Source: an uncultured Bacteroidota bacterium (lineage in GTDB: Bacteria > Bacteroidota > Bacteroidia > Chitinophagales > LD1). Taken from it: a stretch of 38,561 bases of DNA. The DNA lies in the NCBI GenBank assembly GCA_937894725.1, contig CALAYL010000098.1, forward strand, positions 1-38,561, given 5' to 3'. Below the pieces are notes generated by a model that saw nothing but the letters and a program-made list of their open reading frames with translations, ran no database searches and was not told the DNA's origin. Below, in pieces: positions 1 to 7,620 of the stretch. A program made the position numbers and the translations under genes. Every line of letters starts with the position of its first letter. Position 1 is the first letter of the stretch.

Positions 1-1
1 G

Positions 2-86
2 TAGAGAGGAAGGGATTCGAACCCTCGGTACGTTGCCGTACACACGCTTTCCAAGCGTGCTCCTTAAACCACTCGGACACCTCTCT
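2..86 (-). tRNA. tRNA-Ser (anticodon GGA)
   Basis: Read on the minus strand, positions 86-80 (AGAGAGG) pair with 9-3 (CCTCTCT) as the acceptor stem. A D arm containing GAGTGGTTTAAGG follows, then an anticodon stem CACGC/GCGTG around the 7-base loop TTGGAAA, giving anticodon GGA, which reads UCC/UCU. The long variable arm (TGTACGGCAACGTACC) is the hallmark of a class II tRNA, and the T arm holds GGTTCGAATCC. The discriminator is the A at position 2; whether CCA is encoded cannot be seen because the window ends here. Confidence 0.95.
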
Positions 87-116
87 TTTTTGTGATTTTA
101 GACACCAAACATACAC

Positions 117-884
117 TTATCTTTTGAAAAGTACGAGTGCATTTTCGGTCGTTTTATCTGCTACTGCGCTTACACCCACCTGCATTATTTGTGCTATTTC
201 ATCAGCTATGAGGCGTATGTAGCTCGATTCGTTTCGCTTGCCCCTGTAGGGTACAGGCGTTAGGTAGGGAGCGTCTGTTTCTAGTACCAAATGTGCTAAT
301 CCTATAGCTGGCAATACATTTTTGAGACCTGCATTTTTATAGGTTACTACGCCTCCTATGCCGAGCAAAAAATCTAATTTTACCACTTCCTTCGCTTCCT
401 CTATCGAGCCGCTAAAGCAATGAAAAATACCCCTCAATTTGCCTTTATAGTCTTTCAAAATATCAATACATTCATAAGTCGATTTTCTACTGTGGATTAC
501 GATAGGTAAATTAGATTCAATAGCCCATTCTATTTGTGTTCTGAAAGCAGCTATCTGTTGTGTTTTATAAGTGGTGTCCCAATAAAAATCAAGGCCTATT
601 TCACCCACGGCTACCCAATCTTTTCGGTTTTGTAAATGCGCATGAGCCATGTCTAATTCTGTTTGTGAATTTTCGGTCACGCTGCAAGGATGAAGCCCCA
701 TCATAGGGCGCATCATATCAGGGTATTGGTCAGAGAGGGCGATGAGTTTTTCATGAGATAGGCTATCAATTGCAGGCAAATAGATTTGCTTTACATTTTG
801 CCGAGAAGCCCTATCCACAATAGTCGCTATATCTTGTTCAAATTCTTCGCTGTACAAATGAGCGTGTGTATCTATGAGGTGCAT
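117..884 (-). CDS. TatD family metal-dependent hydrolase (DNase-like)
   Basis: A 255-residue single-domain TIM-barrel hydrolase of the TatD family, whose members are metal-dependent nucleases or phosphoesterases of the cytoplasm. The metal-binding residues of the family are all visible: the N-terminal DTHAH motif (His7, His9), Glu95 in VGEIGLDF, His131 in IHSRK, His155 in HCFSG and Asp204 in LETDAPYL. The ending VPYRGKRNES is also typical. The length is normal. The start ATG lies 10 bases after the stop of the deacetylase gene upstream on the same strand, so the two are probably co-transcribed, with tRNA-Ser downstream. The family assignment is secure; the physiological substrate is not known from sequence. 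Confidence 0.93.
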   Translation of the reverse strand: MHLIDTHAHLYSEEFEQDIATIVDRASRQNVKQIYLPAIDSLSHEKLIALSDQYPDMMRPMMGLHPCSVTENSQTELDMAHAHLQNRKDWVAVGEIGLDFYWDTTYKTQQIAAFRTQIEWAIESNLPIVIHSRKSTYECIDILKDYKGKLRGIFHCFSGSIEEAKEVVKLDFLLGIGGVVTYKNAGLKNVLPAIGLAHLVLETDAPYLTPVPYRGKRNESSYIRLIADEIAQIMQVGVSAVADKTTENALVLFKR

Positions 885-894
885 GATAGGTTAT

Positions 895-1548
895 TTAAAG
901 TGCTGCAAAGGTAAACCCCTTTTGGCAGAAATGAGCTAATACTTTCGGTAATACATATTGCAACGTACTACTGGCTTTAGCACTATCGTGAAACACAACC
1001 ACTGAGCCATTTTGGGCATAGTCAAGTACATTTGATAATACTTTTTCTGGAGCTATATTTACATCATAATCCATACTCAGCACATCCCAAAAAACGAGAT
1101 GGTATGCTTTGCTCAAAAGTCGGTATTGCGAGTGTGTTGTCTTGCCATAAGGTGGTCTGAAAAGCTTGGGATACTCCCCAGTGATATCTTTTATCGTTTG
1201 GTTGCAATTGTTTACTTCATCAAAATAAAGTTTGTTATCCGTTTTCCAGCCATTGAGATGATGCTGTGTATGATTGCCGATGCTATGTCCCGCAGCTTTT
1301 GCTTTTTTCAAAATAGCCGGATGCTCTAGCGCATTTTTCCCGATACAAAAAAACGTAGCCTTGGCATTATATAGTGCTAGCGTATCAAGCACAAATTCGG
1401 TGATGATAGGCGTAGGGCCATCATCAAATGTAAGATATAGGGTGTTTTCACTAGAGGATTTGGACCAGATTGCCGATGGGTAAAGCTTTCTGAGCCAAAG
1501 GGCAGGCGATACAATAAATTGGCGTGCAATGGTGTTTTTTAGACTCAT
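895..1548 (-). CDS. Polysaccharide deacetylase family protein (NodB homology domain)
   Basis: A 217-residue carbohydrate esterase family 4 protein. The NodB motifs appear in order: TFDDGP at residues 40-45 (catalytic base Asp42 and metal ligand Asp43), GNHTQHH around 91-97 (metal-ligand His93 and His97), RPPYG at 131-135, WDVLSMDY at 154-161 and VVFHD at 184-188. Members remove N- or O-acetyl groups from peptidoglycan or other polysaccharides. I see no cleavable signal peptide: the first 30 residues are amphipathic rather than a clear membrane segment. It is the first gene of a pair with tatD (10-base gap). A -7 promoter element lies only 11 bases upstream of the ATG. The substrate cannot be decided from sequence. 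Confidence 0.9.
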   Translation of the reverse strand: MSLKNTIARQFIVSPALWLRKLYPSAIWSKSSSENTLYLTFDDGPTPIITEFVLDTLALYNAKATFFCIGKNALEHPAILKKAKAAGHSIGNHTQHHLNGWKTDNKLYFDEVNNCNQTIKDITGEYPKLFRPPYGKTTHSQYRLLSKAYHLVFWDVLSMDYDVNIAPEKVLSNVLDYAQNGSVVVFHDSAKASSTLQYVLPKVLAHFCQKGFTFAAL

Positions 1549-1559
1549 GTGTAGTAGGT

Positions 1560-1567
1560 CAAAAGTA
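1560..1567 (-). promoter_or_regulatory. Bacteroidota -7 promoter element before the deacetylase gene
   Basis: The minus-strand reading is TACTTTTG, an exact match to TAnnTTTG. Transcription starting about 4-5 bases downstream would leave only about 7 untranslated bases before the ATG at 1548. No clear -33 box is visible. Confidence 0.5.
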
Positions 1568-1657
1568 GTAATAAATCAAAATTTACCCCTACTTAAATCA
1601 AAAAAGCACTAAAGTTTTGGTATTTAAAATTAATTTCGACCCACATTTTAATCAGCT

Positions 1658-3196
1658 ATGGAACGAAAAGTACGTGTCAGATATGCCCCAAGTCCTACTG
1701 GGCCACAACACATGGGCGGTGTGCGCACCGCCCTTTATAACTATTTATTGGCAAAGAAGCTAGGCGGTGACTTTATATTGCGTATCGAAGATACAGATCA
1801 AAATCGCTTTGTGCCTGGGGCAGAGCAGTATATCATTGATTCGCTCAAGTGGTGTGGTATAGAACCCAATGAGGGCATAGGTTTTGGCGATGGGCCATAC
1901 GCACCATACAGACAAAGTGAGCGTAAAGACATGTATAAACAGTATGCGGATCAATTACTCGAAGCGGGTCATGCCTATATAGCCTTCGATACCCCCGAGG
2001 AGCTAGAGCAAATGCGCGAAAACATGAAAGCGCAAGGAGTTCCAAACCCTCAATACAACTCGATTTCGAGGCAATATATGAAAAATTCTATTTCGCTCCC
2101 GGCAGATGAAGTAGCAAGTAGAATAGCCAATGGTGATGGTTATGTGATTCGTTTCAAGATGCCTAGAAATGAAGAAGTCAAGTTTCATGATGTGATTCGT
2201 CAATGGGTGAGCTTCAATACAGCTCAGCTAGATGATAAAGTGTTGATGAAAAATGACGGGATGCCAACGTATCACTTAGCCAATGTAGTAGATGATTATT
2301 TAATGAAAATATCGCATGTGATCAGAGGAGAGGAGTGGCTGAGTTCTGCGCCACTACACGTGCTGCTGTACCGTGCTTTTGGTTGGGAAAATGAAATGCC
2401 TGCCTTTGCGCACTTATCATTGATTTTGAAACCTGATGGTAATGGAAAGTTGAGCAAACGCGATGGCGATAGATTAGGATTTCCTTCATTTCCACTCACT
2501 TGGCAAGATCCCGAAACAGGTGAGGTTTCTACGGGGTATAAAGAGAGAGGCTATTTGCCAGAGGCATTTATCAACTTTATTTCATTGCTAGGATGGAATC
2601 CTGGAGGCGATATTGAAATCATGTCAAAAGAGGAAATGGTAGGCTATTTCTCGCTCGAAAAAGTACATAAAGCAGGAGCGCGTTTCGATTTTGAAAAGGC
2701 AAAATGGTTTAATCAACAATACATCAAACACATACCTGATGCAGATTTGGCAGATCAGGTGATGCCATTGCTCGTAGCGGCTGGATACGATTTTGATAAA
2801 AACTATGTAACCGAATATTGCCGATTGATGAAAGACAGGGCCGTATTTATGAGCGATTTCGCTACTATTGGGTATTACTTCTTTGAAGATATAAAAGAGT
2901 ATGATCAAGATACTATTCGTAAAAAATATCAATCGCCTGTGCGTGAAAAAATCGCTGCTATTGCAGATAAAATGAAGGAAGTGAGCACCTTTGATTCAGT
3001 AAACTTGGAAGCTTTGGTAAAAACTTTCGCCATAGATAATGGATTGAAAACAGGCGAAGTGATGCCGCTTTTGCGAATAGCACTAGCTGGAACCATGCAA
3101 GGTCCACCTGTATATGACATGTTGCAGCTACTTGGCAAAGAACGAAGTGTAGCACGATTAAAAAAATCATTTGCATATTTCGAAACAGTAGCGTAA
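1658..3196 (+). CDS. gltX: Glutamate--tRNA ligase
   Basis: A 512-residue class I aminoacyl-tRNA synthetase that charges tRNA-Glu with glutamate in the cytoplasm. The Rossmann-fold signature appears as SPTGPQHMGG (residues 12-21, a variant of HIGH with His18). LRIEDTD (41-47) follows, which is a GluRS hallmark, and the second signature is KLSKR (264-268). The C-terminal third is the helical anticodon-binding region. The length is normal for the phylum. The ATG at 1658 is the obvious start, since RVRYAPSPTGP begins a few residues later. The gene is divergent from the deacetylase. A near-consensus -7 element TAATTTCG (one mismatch) sits at 1631-1638. Confidence 0.97.
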   Translation: MERKVRVRYAPSPTGPQHMGGVRTALYNYLLAKKLGGDFILRIEDTDQNRFVPGAEQYIIDSLKWCGIEPNEGIGFGDGPYAPYRQSERKDMYKQYADQLLEAGHAYIAFDTPEELEQMRENMKAQGVPNPQYNSISRQYMKNSISLPADEVASRIANGDGYVIRFKMPRNEEVKFHDVIRQWVSFNTAQLDDKVLMKNDGMPTYHLANVVDDYLMKISHVIRGEEWLSSAPLHVLLYRAFGWENEMPAFAHLSLILKPDGNGKLSKRDGDRLGFPSFPLTWQDPETGEVSTGYKERGYLPEAFINFISLLGWNPGGDIEIMSKEEMVGYFSLEKVHKAGARFDFEKAKWFNQQYIKHIPDADLADQVMPLLVAAGYDFDKNYVTEYCRLMKDRAVFMSDFATIGYYFFEDIKEYDQDTIRKKYQSPVREKIAAIADKMKEVSTFDSVNLEALVKTFAIDNGLKTGEVMPLLRIALAGTMQGPPVYDMLQLLGKERSVARLKKSFAYFETVA

Positions 3197-3300
3197 TTTT
3201 GTAAAAGAAAATAAAGCGATATTTTTTTTAGAATATCAATAAACTTTTTTCTTTTGCACTCGTACAAAATAAGTATTAACCCAACCTAAAATAAACCCTT

Positions 3301-3588
3301 ATGCCACGCAAGCGAAAAGATGAGCAAGAAGAACCAGACATTGATGACAATGAAGAACTAGAGGATGATCTAGACCTAGATGATGACTCATTCGGAGATG
3401 ATGAGGCTGAAGTAGAGCCATCTGAAGACGATCTTGAAGATTTTGAAGAATTTCAAGATATGATTGAAACCAAGAAGTCTGGCAAAGGCGGAGGAAAGTC
3501 AAAAGATTTTGATGATGATGATTTTGATGACTTCGGCAAGGACGATTTCGATGAATTTGATGAAGATAATTTCGATGATGATTATTAA
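3301..3588 (+). CDS. Small, extremely acidic, probably disordered protein
   Basis: A 95-residue protein dominated by Asp and Glu. It has a short basic start (MPRKRKDEQEE), a long acidic run (residues 14-55), a Gly/Lys linker (KKSGKGGGKSKD, about 60-70) and repeated D-D-F-D units to the C terminus. No folded domain, membrane segment or signal peptide is visible. The composition recalls acidic tails such as that of the RNA polymerase delta subunit, but I see no folded part and make no functional claim. It lies 104 bases after gltX and is followed 22 bases after its stop by a clean intrinsic terminator. The low-complexity codons (GAT/GAA) are consistent with real coding, and the terminator supports a real transcription unit. 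Confidence 0.7.
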   Translation: MPRKRKDEQEEPDIDDNEELEDDLDLDDDSFGDDEAEVEPSEDDLEDFEEFQDMIETKKSGKGGGKSKDFDDDDFDDFGKDDFDEFDEDNFDDDY

Positions 3589-3610
3589 TTAAAAGCTGCT
3601 ATTTTATTTA

Positions 3611-3637
3611 AACCCTCTCTTTTTGAGAGGGTTTTTT
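3611..3637 (+). terminator. Rho-independent terminator after the acidic protein gene
   Basis: A perfect 9-bp stem (AACCCTCTC at 3611-3619 with GAGAGGGTT at 3625-3633), a loop of five Ts, then Ts continuing to 3637. The T tract runs directly into the -7 element of the next gene. Confidence 0.85.
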
Positions 3638-3644
3638 ATTTTTG
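3637..3644 (+). promoter_or_regulatory. -7 promoter element before the cobalamin-binding gene
   Basis: TATTTTTG is an exact match to TAnnTTTG and begins on the last T of the preceding terminator. Transcription would start near 3649, leaving a leader of about 17 bases before the ATG at 3666. This rules out the in-frame TTG at 3642 as a start, because that codon lies inside the promoter element. Confidence 0.6.
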
Positions 3645-3665
3645 TGGATTAAAGAACCAATCAAG

Positions 3666-4073
3666 ATGAACCGACCCATTCGGATTTTAGTGGCAAAAGT
3701 AGGACTAGACGGACATGACCGTGGTGCTAAAGTGATAGCTACCTCACTGAAAGATGCGGGTATGGAGGTCATCTATACTGGTCTTCGTCAAACTCCCGAA
3801 ATGGTCGTGAATACTGCACTTCAAGAAGATGTAGATGCCATAGGCGTAAGTATTTTGAGTGGAGCACACAATACGGTTTTTCCTCGTTTGCTTTCCTTAA
3901 TGAAGGAAAATAAAATGACCGATGTATTACTGACTGGAGGAGGCATCATACCCGCAGACGATATGAAACTTCTCAAAGAAGCAGGCTGTGGCGAGCTTTT
4001 TGCCCCTGGCACCCCTACTACCGAAATCGTTAATTATATCACAAATTGGGTAACTAAAAATCGAAATTTCTAA
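3666..4073 (+). CDS. Stand-alone cobalamin (B12)-binding domain protein, methylmalonyl-CoA mutase C-terminal type
   Basis: A 135-residue protein that is just the B12-binding Rossmann-like domain found at the C terminus of the large subunit of methylmalonyl-CoA mutase. The base-off/His-on signature is present: LDGHDRG (Asp15, His17, Gly20 from the ATG at 3666), then SILSG (62-66) and LLTGGGIIP (88-96). These domains bind adenosylcobalamin and serve mutases that isomerise acyl-CoAs. No mutase catalytic (TIM-barrel) subunit or chaperone is seen nearby, so the partner must be encoded elsewhere, or the domain acts as a sensor or carrier. An alternative in-frame TTG start at 3642 is rejected because it overlaps a -7 promoter element. 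The next gene starts 18 bases downstream and may be co-transcribed. Confidence 0.88.
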   Translation: MNRPIRILVAKVGLDGHDRGAKVIATSLKDAGMEVIYTGLRQTPEMVVNTALQEDVDAIGVSILSGAHNTVFPRLLSLMKENKMTDVLLTGGGIIPADDMKLLKEAGCGELFAPGTPTTEIVNYITNWVTKNRNF

Positions 4074-4091
4074 CCATAAAATAACAATAAC

Positions 4092-4469
4092 ATGACACTC
4101 AAAGGAAAATTAATACAAGTGTTGCCATTGCAAACAGGTGAAGGCAAAAATGGTCAATGGCGCAAGCAAGATGTAATCATTGAAACAGAAGGGCAATACC
4201 CTAAAAAAGTTTGTATCGCTATATGGGGCGATAGAATCAATGAGCAACAACTTCAAGTAGGTACTGAACTCGAATTTTCATATGACATCGAAAGCCGTGA
4301 GTATAATGGCCGTTGGTACACCGATGTGAAAGCTTGGAAAGTAGATACACTAGGTGCAGGTGGCAGTAGTCAACAACAACCAACATCGGGCAACTATTCA
4401 CAACCTACCGCTCCAGCAGCACCACAAGTAAACGCAAATACGGAAGTTCAGGACGATTTGCCGTTTTAA
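4092..4469 (+). CDS. DUF3127 OB-fold protein with SSB-like C-terminal tip
   Basis: A 125-residue protein. Residues 1-85 match what I know of the Bacteroidota DUF3127 family, a small OB-fold-like beta barrel (LKGKLIQVLPLQTGEG, then IAIWGDRI, then REYNGRWYTDVKAWKV). After this comes a Gln/Ser/Pro/Ala-rich linker (about 90-118) and the acidic-hydrophobic ending DDLPF. This layout, an OB fold followed by a disordered linker and a D-D-x-P-F tip, is that of bacterial single-stranded DNA-binding protein, whose tip docks partner proteins. A role in nucleic-acid binding is therefore likely, but it is inferred. It follows the cobalamin-binding gene by 18 bases. Confidence 0.8.
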   Translation: MTLKGKLIQVLPLQTGEGKNGQWRKQDVIIETEGQYPKKVCIAIWGDRINEQQLQVGTELEFSYDIESREYNGRWYTDVKAWKVDTLGAGGSSQQQPTSGNYSQPTAPAAPQVNANTEVQDDLPF

Positions 4470-4557
4470 TCAAAGGTCAAACCATGGATACATCCGCATT
4501 TGGGTTCATCTGATGTGTTCAGTTGCTTGCGGAATATTAGGAAGGATTATTTTTTTA

Positions 4558-4587
4558 TTTATTGGCTATTTTCCAATAGCCAATAAA
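4558..4587. repeat. Perfect 13-bp inverted repeat with 4-base loop
   Basis: TTTATTGGCTATT (4558-4570) and AATAGCCAATAAA (4575-4587) are exact reverse complements around TTCC. It lies 88 bases after the DUF3127 gene and 28 bases before the -7 element of the E2 gene. It would fold as a strong hairpin. It lacks a clean T tract on the plus-strand 3' side, so it is either an atypical terminator or an operator for the next promoter. Confidence 0.65.
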
Positions 4588-4614
4588 ACTTACCTCTTTT
4601 TAAAGATGTATTTT

Positions 4615-4622
4615 TAAATTTG
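4615..4622 (+). promoter_or_regulatory. -7 promoter element before the E2 gene
   Basis: TAAATTTG matches TAnnTTTG exactly. A start near 4627 leaves about 19 bases of leader before the ATG at 4646. Confidence 0.6.
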
Positions 4623-4645
4623 TTTTAAGCTTAAAAGAAAACACA

Positions 4646-5860
4646 ATGGCAGAGGCAATCAGACTCGGTAGGATGACCGATACAATGGACGAAGGTTTTA
4701 TCGCTGAACTTTATATTAAAGTGGGTGATCAAATCAAAACGGGCGATACTATTGCCGATGTTGAAACTGACAAAGCTACCTTGCCCATGGAGTCGTATTA
4801 CAAAGGAGAAATTCTCCACGTAGCTGCCCAAAAAGGCGATTCACTAGCCATAGGCGCACTCATTGCTATCATAGGCAAAAAGGGAGAAGATTTCAAATCG
4901 CTACTTACAGAAAATGCACCTACTACTGAAACTAAAACAGACGTTGAGAAGGTGGAAGTATCTGCTCCTGTAGTGCAAGCGGCTGTTGTGGCAAATTCTT
5001 CAGTTTCGTCAAGTGATAGCCGATTGAAAATTTCTCCATTGGCAAAATCAATAGCTAAAGAAAAGGGCATTGACCTAAATGATATCAAAGGTTCTGGCGA
5101 AGATGGTCGTATCGTAAAACGCGATTTAGAACAATTATCAAACGTTCCAAAATCAACCACATCAACCGTGGTAGGTAAAGAATCATTTACCGAAGTTGCG
5201 GTATCACAAATGCGCAAAACCATCGCTAAGCGTTTGGGGGAAAGTAAGTTTACGGCACCACATTTTTATCTCAGCATGAGTATCAGTATGGATAAAGCAG
5301 TTGCTTTGCGTACCGACCTCAATACAGCTTTGCCAACCAAAGTTTCATTTAATGATTTAGTATTGAAAGCCGTTGCACTTTCTATCAAGGAAAATCTTGG
5401 GGTAAATACCTCTTGGTTGGGCGATAAAGTTCGTCAATATCAGCATATACACTTGGGTATGGCTGTAGCTGTAGAGGAGGGATTGGTAGTGCCCGTGATT
5501 CGCTTTGCTGATCAAAAATCTATCACCGCGCTATCAGAAGAAGCTAAATCGTTGGCTCAAAAAGCTACTACTAAAAAGTTGACTCCACCAGAAATGGAGG
5601 GGAGTACATTTACTATTTCAAATTTAGGTATGTTTGGGATAGATAACTTTACGGCCATCATCAATCAGCCGAATGCTTGTATCCTAGCTGTAGGTGCAAT
5701 ACAGCAAGAACCAGTGGTAAAAGACGGCAATATCGTAGTAGGAAATGTAATGAAAGTGACACTATCTTCAGACCACAGGGTAGTCGATGGAGCGGTAGGA
5801 GCTAAGTTTCTTCAATCGGTGAAAAAATACTTAGAAGCACCACTTTTGATGCTAGTCTAA
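4646..5860 (+). CDS. pdhC: Pyruvate dehydrogenase complex E2 (dihydrolipoamide acetyltransferase)
   Basis: A 404-residue 2-oxo acid dehydrogenase acyltransferase. An N-terminal lipoyl domain (1-80) carries the lipoyl-lysine Lys43 in VETDKATLPME. After a Ser/Val/Thr-rich hinge, a peripheral subunit-binding domain spans about 126-165 (ISPLAKSIAKEKGID, GSGEDGRIVKRDLE). The C-terminal catalytic domain holds the active-site DHRVVDG (His377) and ends LLMLV. It transfers the acetyl group from lipoamide to CoA in the cytoplasmic complex. There is one lipoyl domain; relatives in the phylum may carry more. The opening (LGRMTDTMDEG) and ending fit pyruvate rather than 2-oxoglutarate E2. The stop overlaps the 3' end of a convergent gene by 9 bases. 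No E1 or E3 gene is in the window. Confidence 0.93.
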   Translation: MAEAIRLGRMTDTMDEGFIAELYIKVGDQIKTGDTIADVETDKATLPMESYYKGEILHVAAQKGDSLAIGALIAIIGKKGEDFKSLLTENAPTTETKTDVEKVEVSAPVVQAAVVANSSVSSSDSRLKISPLAKSIAKEKGIDLNDIKGSGEDGRIVKRDLEQLSNVPKSTTSTVVGKESFTEVAVSQMRKTIAKRLGESKFTAPHFYLSMSISMDKAVALRTDLNTALPTKVSFNDLVLKAVALSIKENLGVNTSWLGDKVRQYQHIHLGMAVAVEEGLVVPVIRFADQKSITALSEEAKSLAQKATTKKLTPPEMEGSTFTISNLGMFGIDNFTAIINQPNACILAVGAIQQEPVVKDGNIVVGNVMKVTLSSDHRVVDGAVGAKFLQSVKKYLEAPLLMLV

Positions 5861-6145
5861 CGATACTTTAGCTATCGAACTTATAGGGATATATCGTCCA
5901 CCTTTGAGAATAATATAATTATCTGTAGTAGCCCAAACAGTCGTATAGACTTGTTTTTGGCCATCGGATGTATTAAACGCTACATGCACTTTGTGGTGAT
6001 GCGAGTTGCCCAACATCATAGCATCAAACAGGCTTTTGCGAATATTTTCTGTTTCAAAAGGAATAATTTCGGCAGGCTGAAAGTCATATCCATTTACTTC
6101 TTCTTTTTCAATAAGCGGGGCGTTAGCCATATTTGATGTTAGCAT
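5852..6145 (-). CDS. Conserved small protein of unknown function (Bacteroidota)
   Basis: A protein of up to 97 residues. The C-terminal half (KVHVAFNTSDGQKQVYTTVWATTDNYIILKGG-type strands ending IPISSIAKVSLD) looks like a small all-beta unit that I recall as recurring in uncharacterised Bacteroidota proteins. The N-terminal half is charged. There is no signal peptide or membrane segment. A second in-frame ATG at 6130 (MANAPLIEKEE) would give 92 residues; I cannot choose firmly between them. It converges on the E2 gene with a 9-base overlap at the stop codons. I do not know its function. Confidence 0.75.
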   Translation of the reverse strand: MLTSNMANAPLIEKEEVNGYDFQPAEIIPFETENIRKSLFDAMMLGNSHHHKVHVAFNTSDGQKQVYTTVWATTDNYIILKGGRYIPISSIAKVSLD

Positions 6146-6211
6146 AATTAAAAGCTTTATTTATATTTAACGGACACGATACATTAAAGTTACATCTCGT
6201 TAAACTATTTT

Positions 6212-6577
6212 ATGAAAAGCAAACCCACCCTCGTCATCGGTGCATCAGAAAATCCAGCACGGTATTCATTTAAAGCGATCAACATGTTGCGCAACCAACA
6301 GCAGCCCGTACAAGCATTTGGCATTAAAAAGGGGCAAGTAGCCGATGTGCCATTCGAGACTACCTTTCCCACTAGTGGCGTGTTTGACACGGTTACGCTT
6401 TATATAAATCCGCAGATTCAAAGCGAATATCAAGACGCTATATTAGCGTTAAAACCCAAGCGAGTTATTTTTAATCCTGGCACAGAGAACGATTCTTTCC
6501 AAAAAATGTTAGCACAAAATGGGATTGAAGCACTCGAAGCGTGTACACTCGTTTTGTTACAAACTGGACAATATTAA
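6212..6577 (+). CDS. CoA-binding domain protein (CoA_binding_2, YccU-like)
   Basis: A 121-residue Rossmann-fold protein. The glycine-rich start TLVIGASENPARYSFKAI, the middle VFDTVTLYINPQ and the ending VIFNPGTEN...EALEACTLVLL are those of the CoA_binding_2 family, related to the CoA-binding domain of succinyl-CoA synthetase. Biochemical roles of these stand-alone domains are mostly unknown. It is followed 20 bases later by a dienoyl-CoA reductase-like gene on the same strand, so the two probably form an operon, in keeping with a link to acyl-CoA metabolism (inference). Confidence 0.85.
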   Translation: MKSKPTLVIGASENPARYSFKAINMLRNQQQPVQAFGIKKGQVADVPFETTFPTSGVFDTVTLYINPQIQSEYQDAILALKPKRVIFNPGTENDSFQKMLAQNGIEALEACTLVLLQTGQY

Positions 6578-6597
6578 ACAATCATAAAAATCAAACT

Positions 6598-7479
6598 ATG
6601 AAATACACAGAAGGCATGCTCAAAGAGGGCACATTAAAAGGAAAAACAATCATTATCACAGGCGGAGGTACAGGATTGGGCAAAGCCATGACAAAATACT
6701 TTATGGAGCTGGGTGCTAACTGCATAATCAGTAGCCGAAAGCTTGACGTACTCGAAAAAACAGCGAAAGAATTGGAGGCAGATACTGGCTCAAAATGCTT
6801 AGCTGTTCAATGTGATGTTCGTTTGTATCATGAAGTGGAGGCTATGATTGCAAAAGCTATAGACACATTTGGTTCGGTAGATGTTTTACTCAACAATGCT
6901 GCCGGCAATTTTATATCGCCTACCGAGCGTTTATCTGCAGGAGCTTTCAAATCGATTATTGGGATCGTACTAGAAGGTTCGGTTAATTGCACTTTGGCTA
7001 TGGGTAAGTATTGGATTGCGAAAAAAGAAACGAATAAAACGGTGTTGAACATAGTGACTACTTATGCATGGACAGGCTCTCCATTTGTAGTGCCTTCAGC
7101 TACCGCCAAAGCAGGCGTACTCGCCATGACACGCTCGCTGGCAGTAGAGTGGGCAAAATATGGTATTCGTATGAATGCTATTGCTCCGGGCCCATTTCCT
7201 ACCAAAGGCGCATGGGATAGGCTGGTGCCGGGCGATTTGTCGGCTATGATAGATATGGCGAAGCAAGTACCACTAGCACGTGTAGGAGAGCATCAAGAAC
7301 TTGCCAATCTGGCGGCTTATCTGGTATCTGACTACTCTGCCTACATGAATGGCGAAGTAGTGACCATAGATGGCGGAGAATGGCTAAAGGGAGCAGGGGA
7401 GTTTAGTATGCTAGATGTAGTCACTCCTGAGCAATGGGATGAAATAGAAAAAGCGGTAAGAGGAACTAAGGGGTCGTAG
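6598..7479 (+). CDS. Short-chain dehydrogenase, 2,4-dienoyl-CoA reductase (DECR1-like)
   Basis: A 294-residue SDR enzyme. The NADP(H)-binding motif is TGGGTGLGKA near residues 21-30, followed by NNAAGNF. It lacks the usual SDR YxxxK: the Lys of PSATAKAG is preceded by Ser at the Tyr position. The upstream Tyr in VTTYAWTGSPFVVPS matches the arrangement I know from mitochondrial DECR1, where a displaced Tyr and this Lys are used. The ending (ELANLAAYLVSDYSAYMNGEVV, EQWDEIEKAVRGTKGS) also follows DECR1 closely. The enzyme would use NADPH to reduce 2,4-dienoyl-CoAs during oxidation of unsaturated fatty acids. The start is the ATG at 6598, 20 bases after the preceding stop; an upstream in-frame GTG at 6541 would overlap that gene and adds a non-family extension. 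Confidence 0.9.
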   Translation: MKYTEGMLKEGTLKGKTIIITGGGTGLGKAMTKYFMELGANCIISSRKLDVLEKTAKELEADTGSKCLAVQCDVRLYHEVEAMIAKAIDTFGSVDVLLNNAAGNFISPTERLSAGAFKSIIGIVLEGSVNCTLAMGKYWIAKKETNKTVLNIVTTYAWTGSPFVVPSATAKAGVLAMTRSLAVEWAKYGIRMNAIAPGPFPTKGAWDRLVPGDLSAMIDMAKQVPLARVGEHQELANLAAYLVSDYSAYMNGEVVTIDGGEWLKGAGEFSMLDVVTPEQWDEIEKAVRGTKGS

Positions 7480-7620
7480 AAGATTTAGGATGTCACTTTA
7501 GTAGAGAGGATTCTTGTGCTATCTTGTTTAAAAGCAAAGTTGTGGCATTGGAGTTGTAGGTGACACTGCGCTAAACACCAACAACGGCATAAGAGTATGT
7601 CAAACTACAACAAAAACTAG

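Noticed and set aside
3642..3665. In-frame TTG start that would lengthen the cobalamin-binding protein by 8 residues
   Set aside because: The codon overlaps the -7 promoter element, so it cannot be in the mRNA; the ATG at 3666 fits the family N terminus.
6541..6597. Upstream GTG start for the dienoyl-CoA reductase
   Set aside because: It overlaps the previous gene by 37 bases and adds residues not expected in the family.
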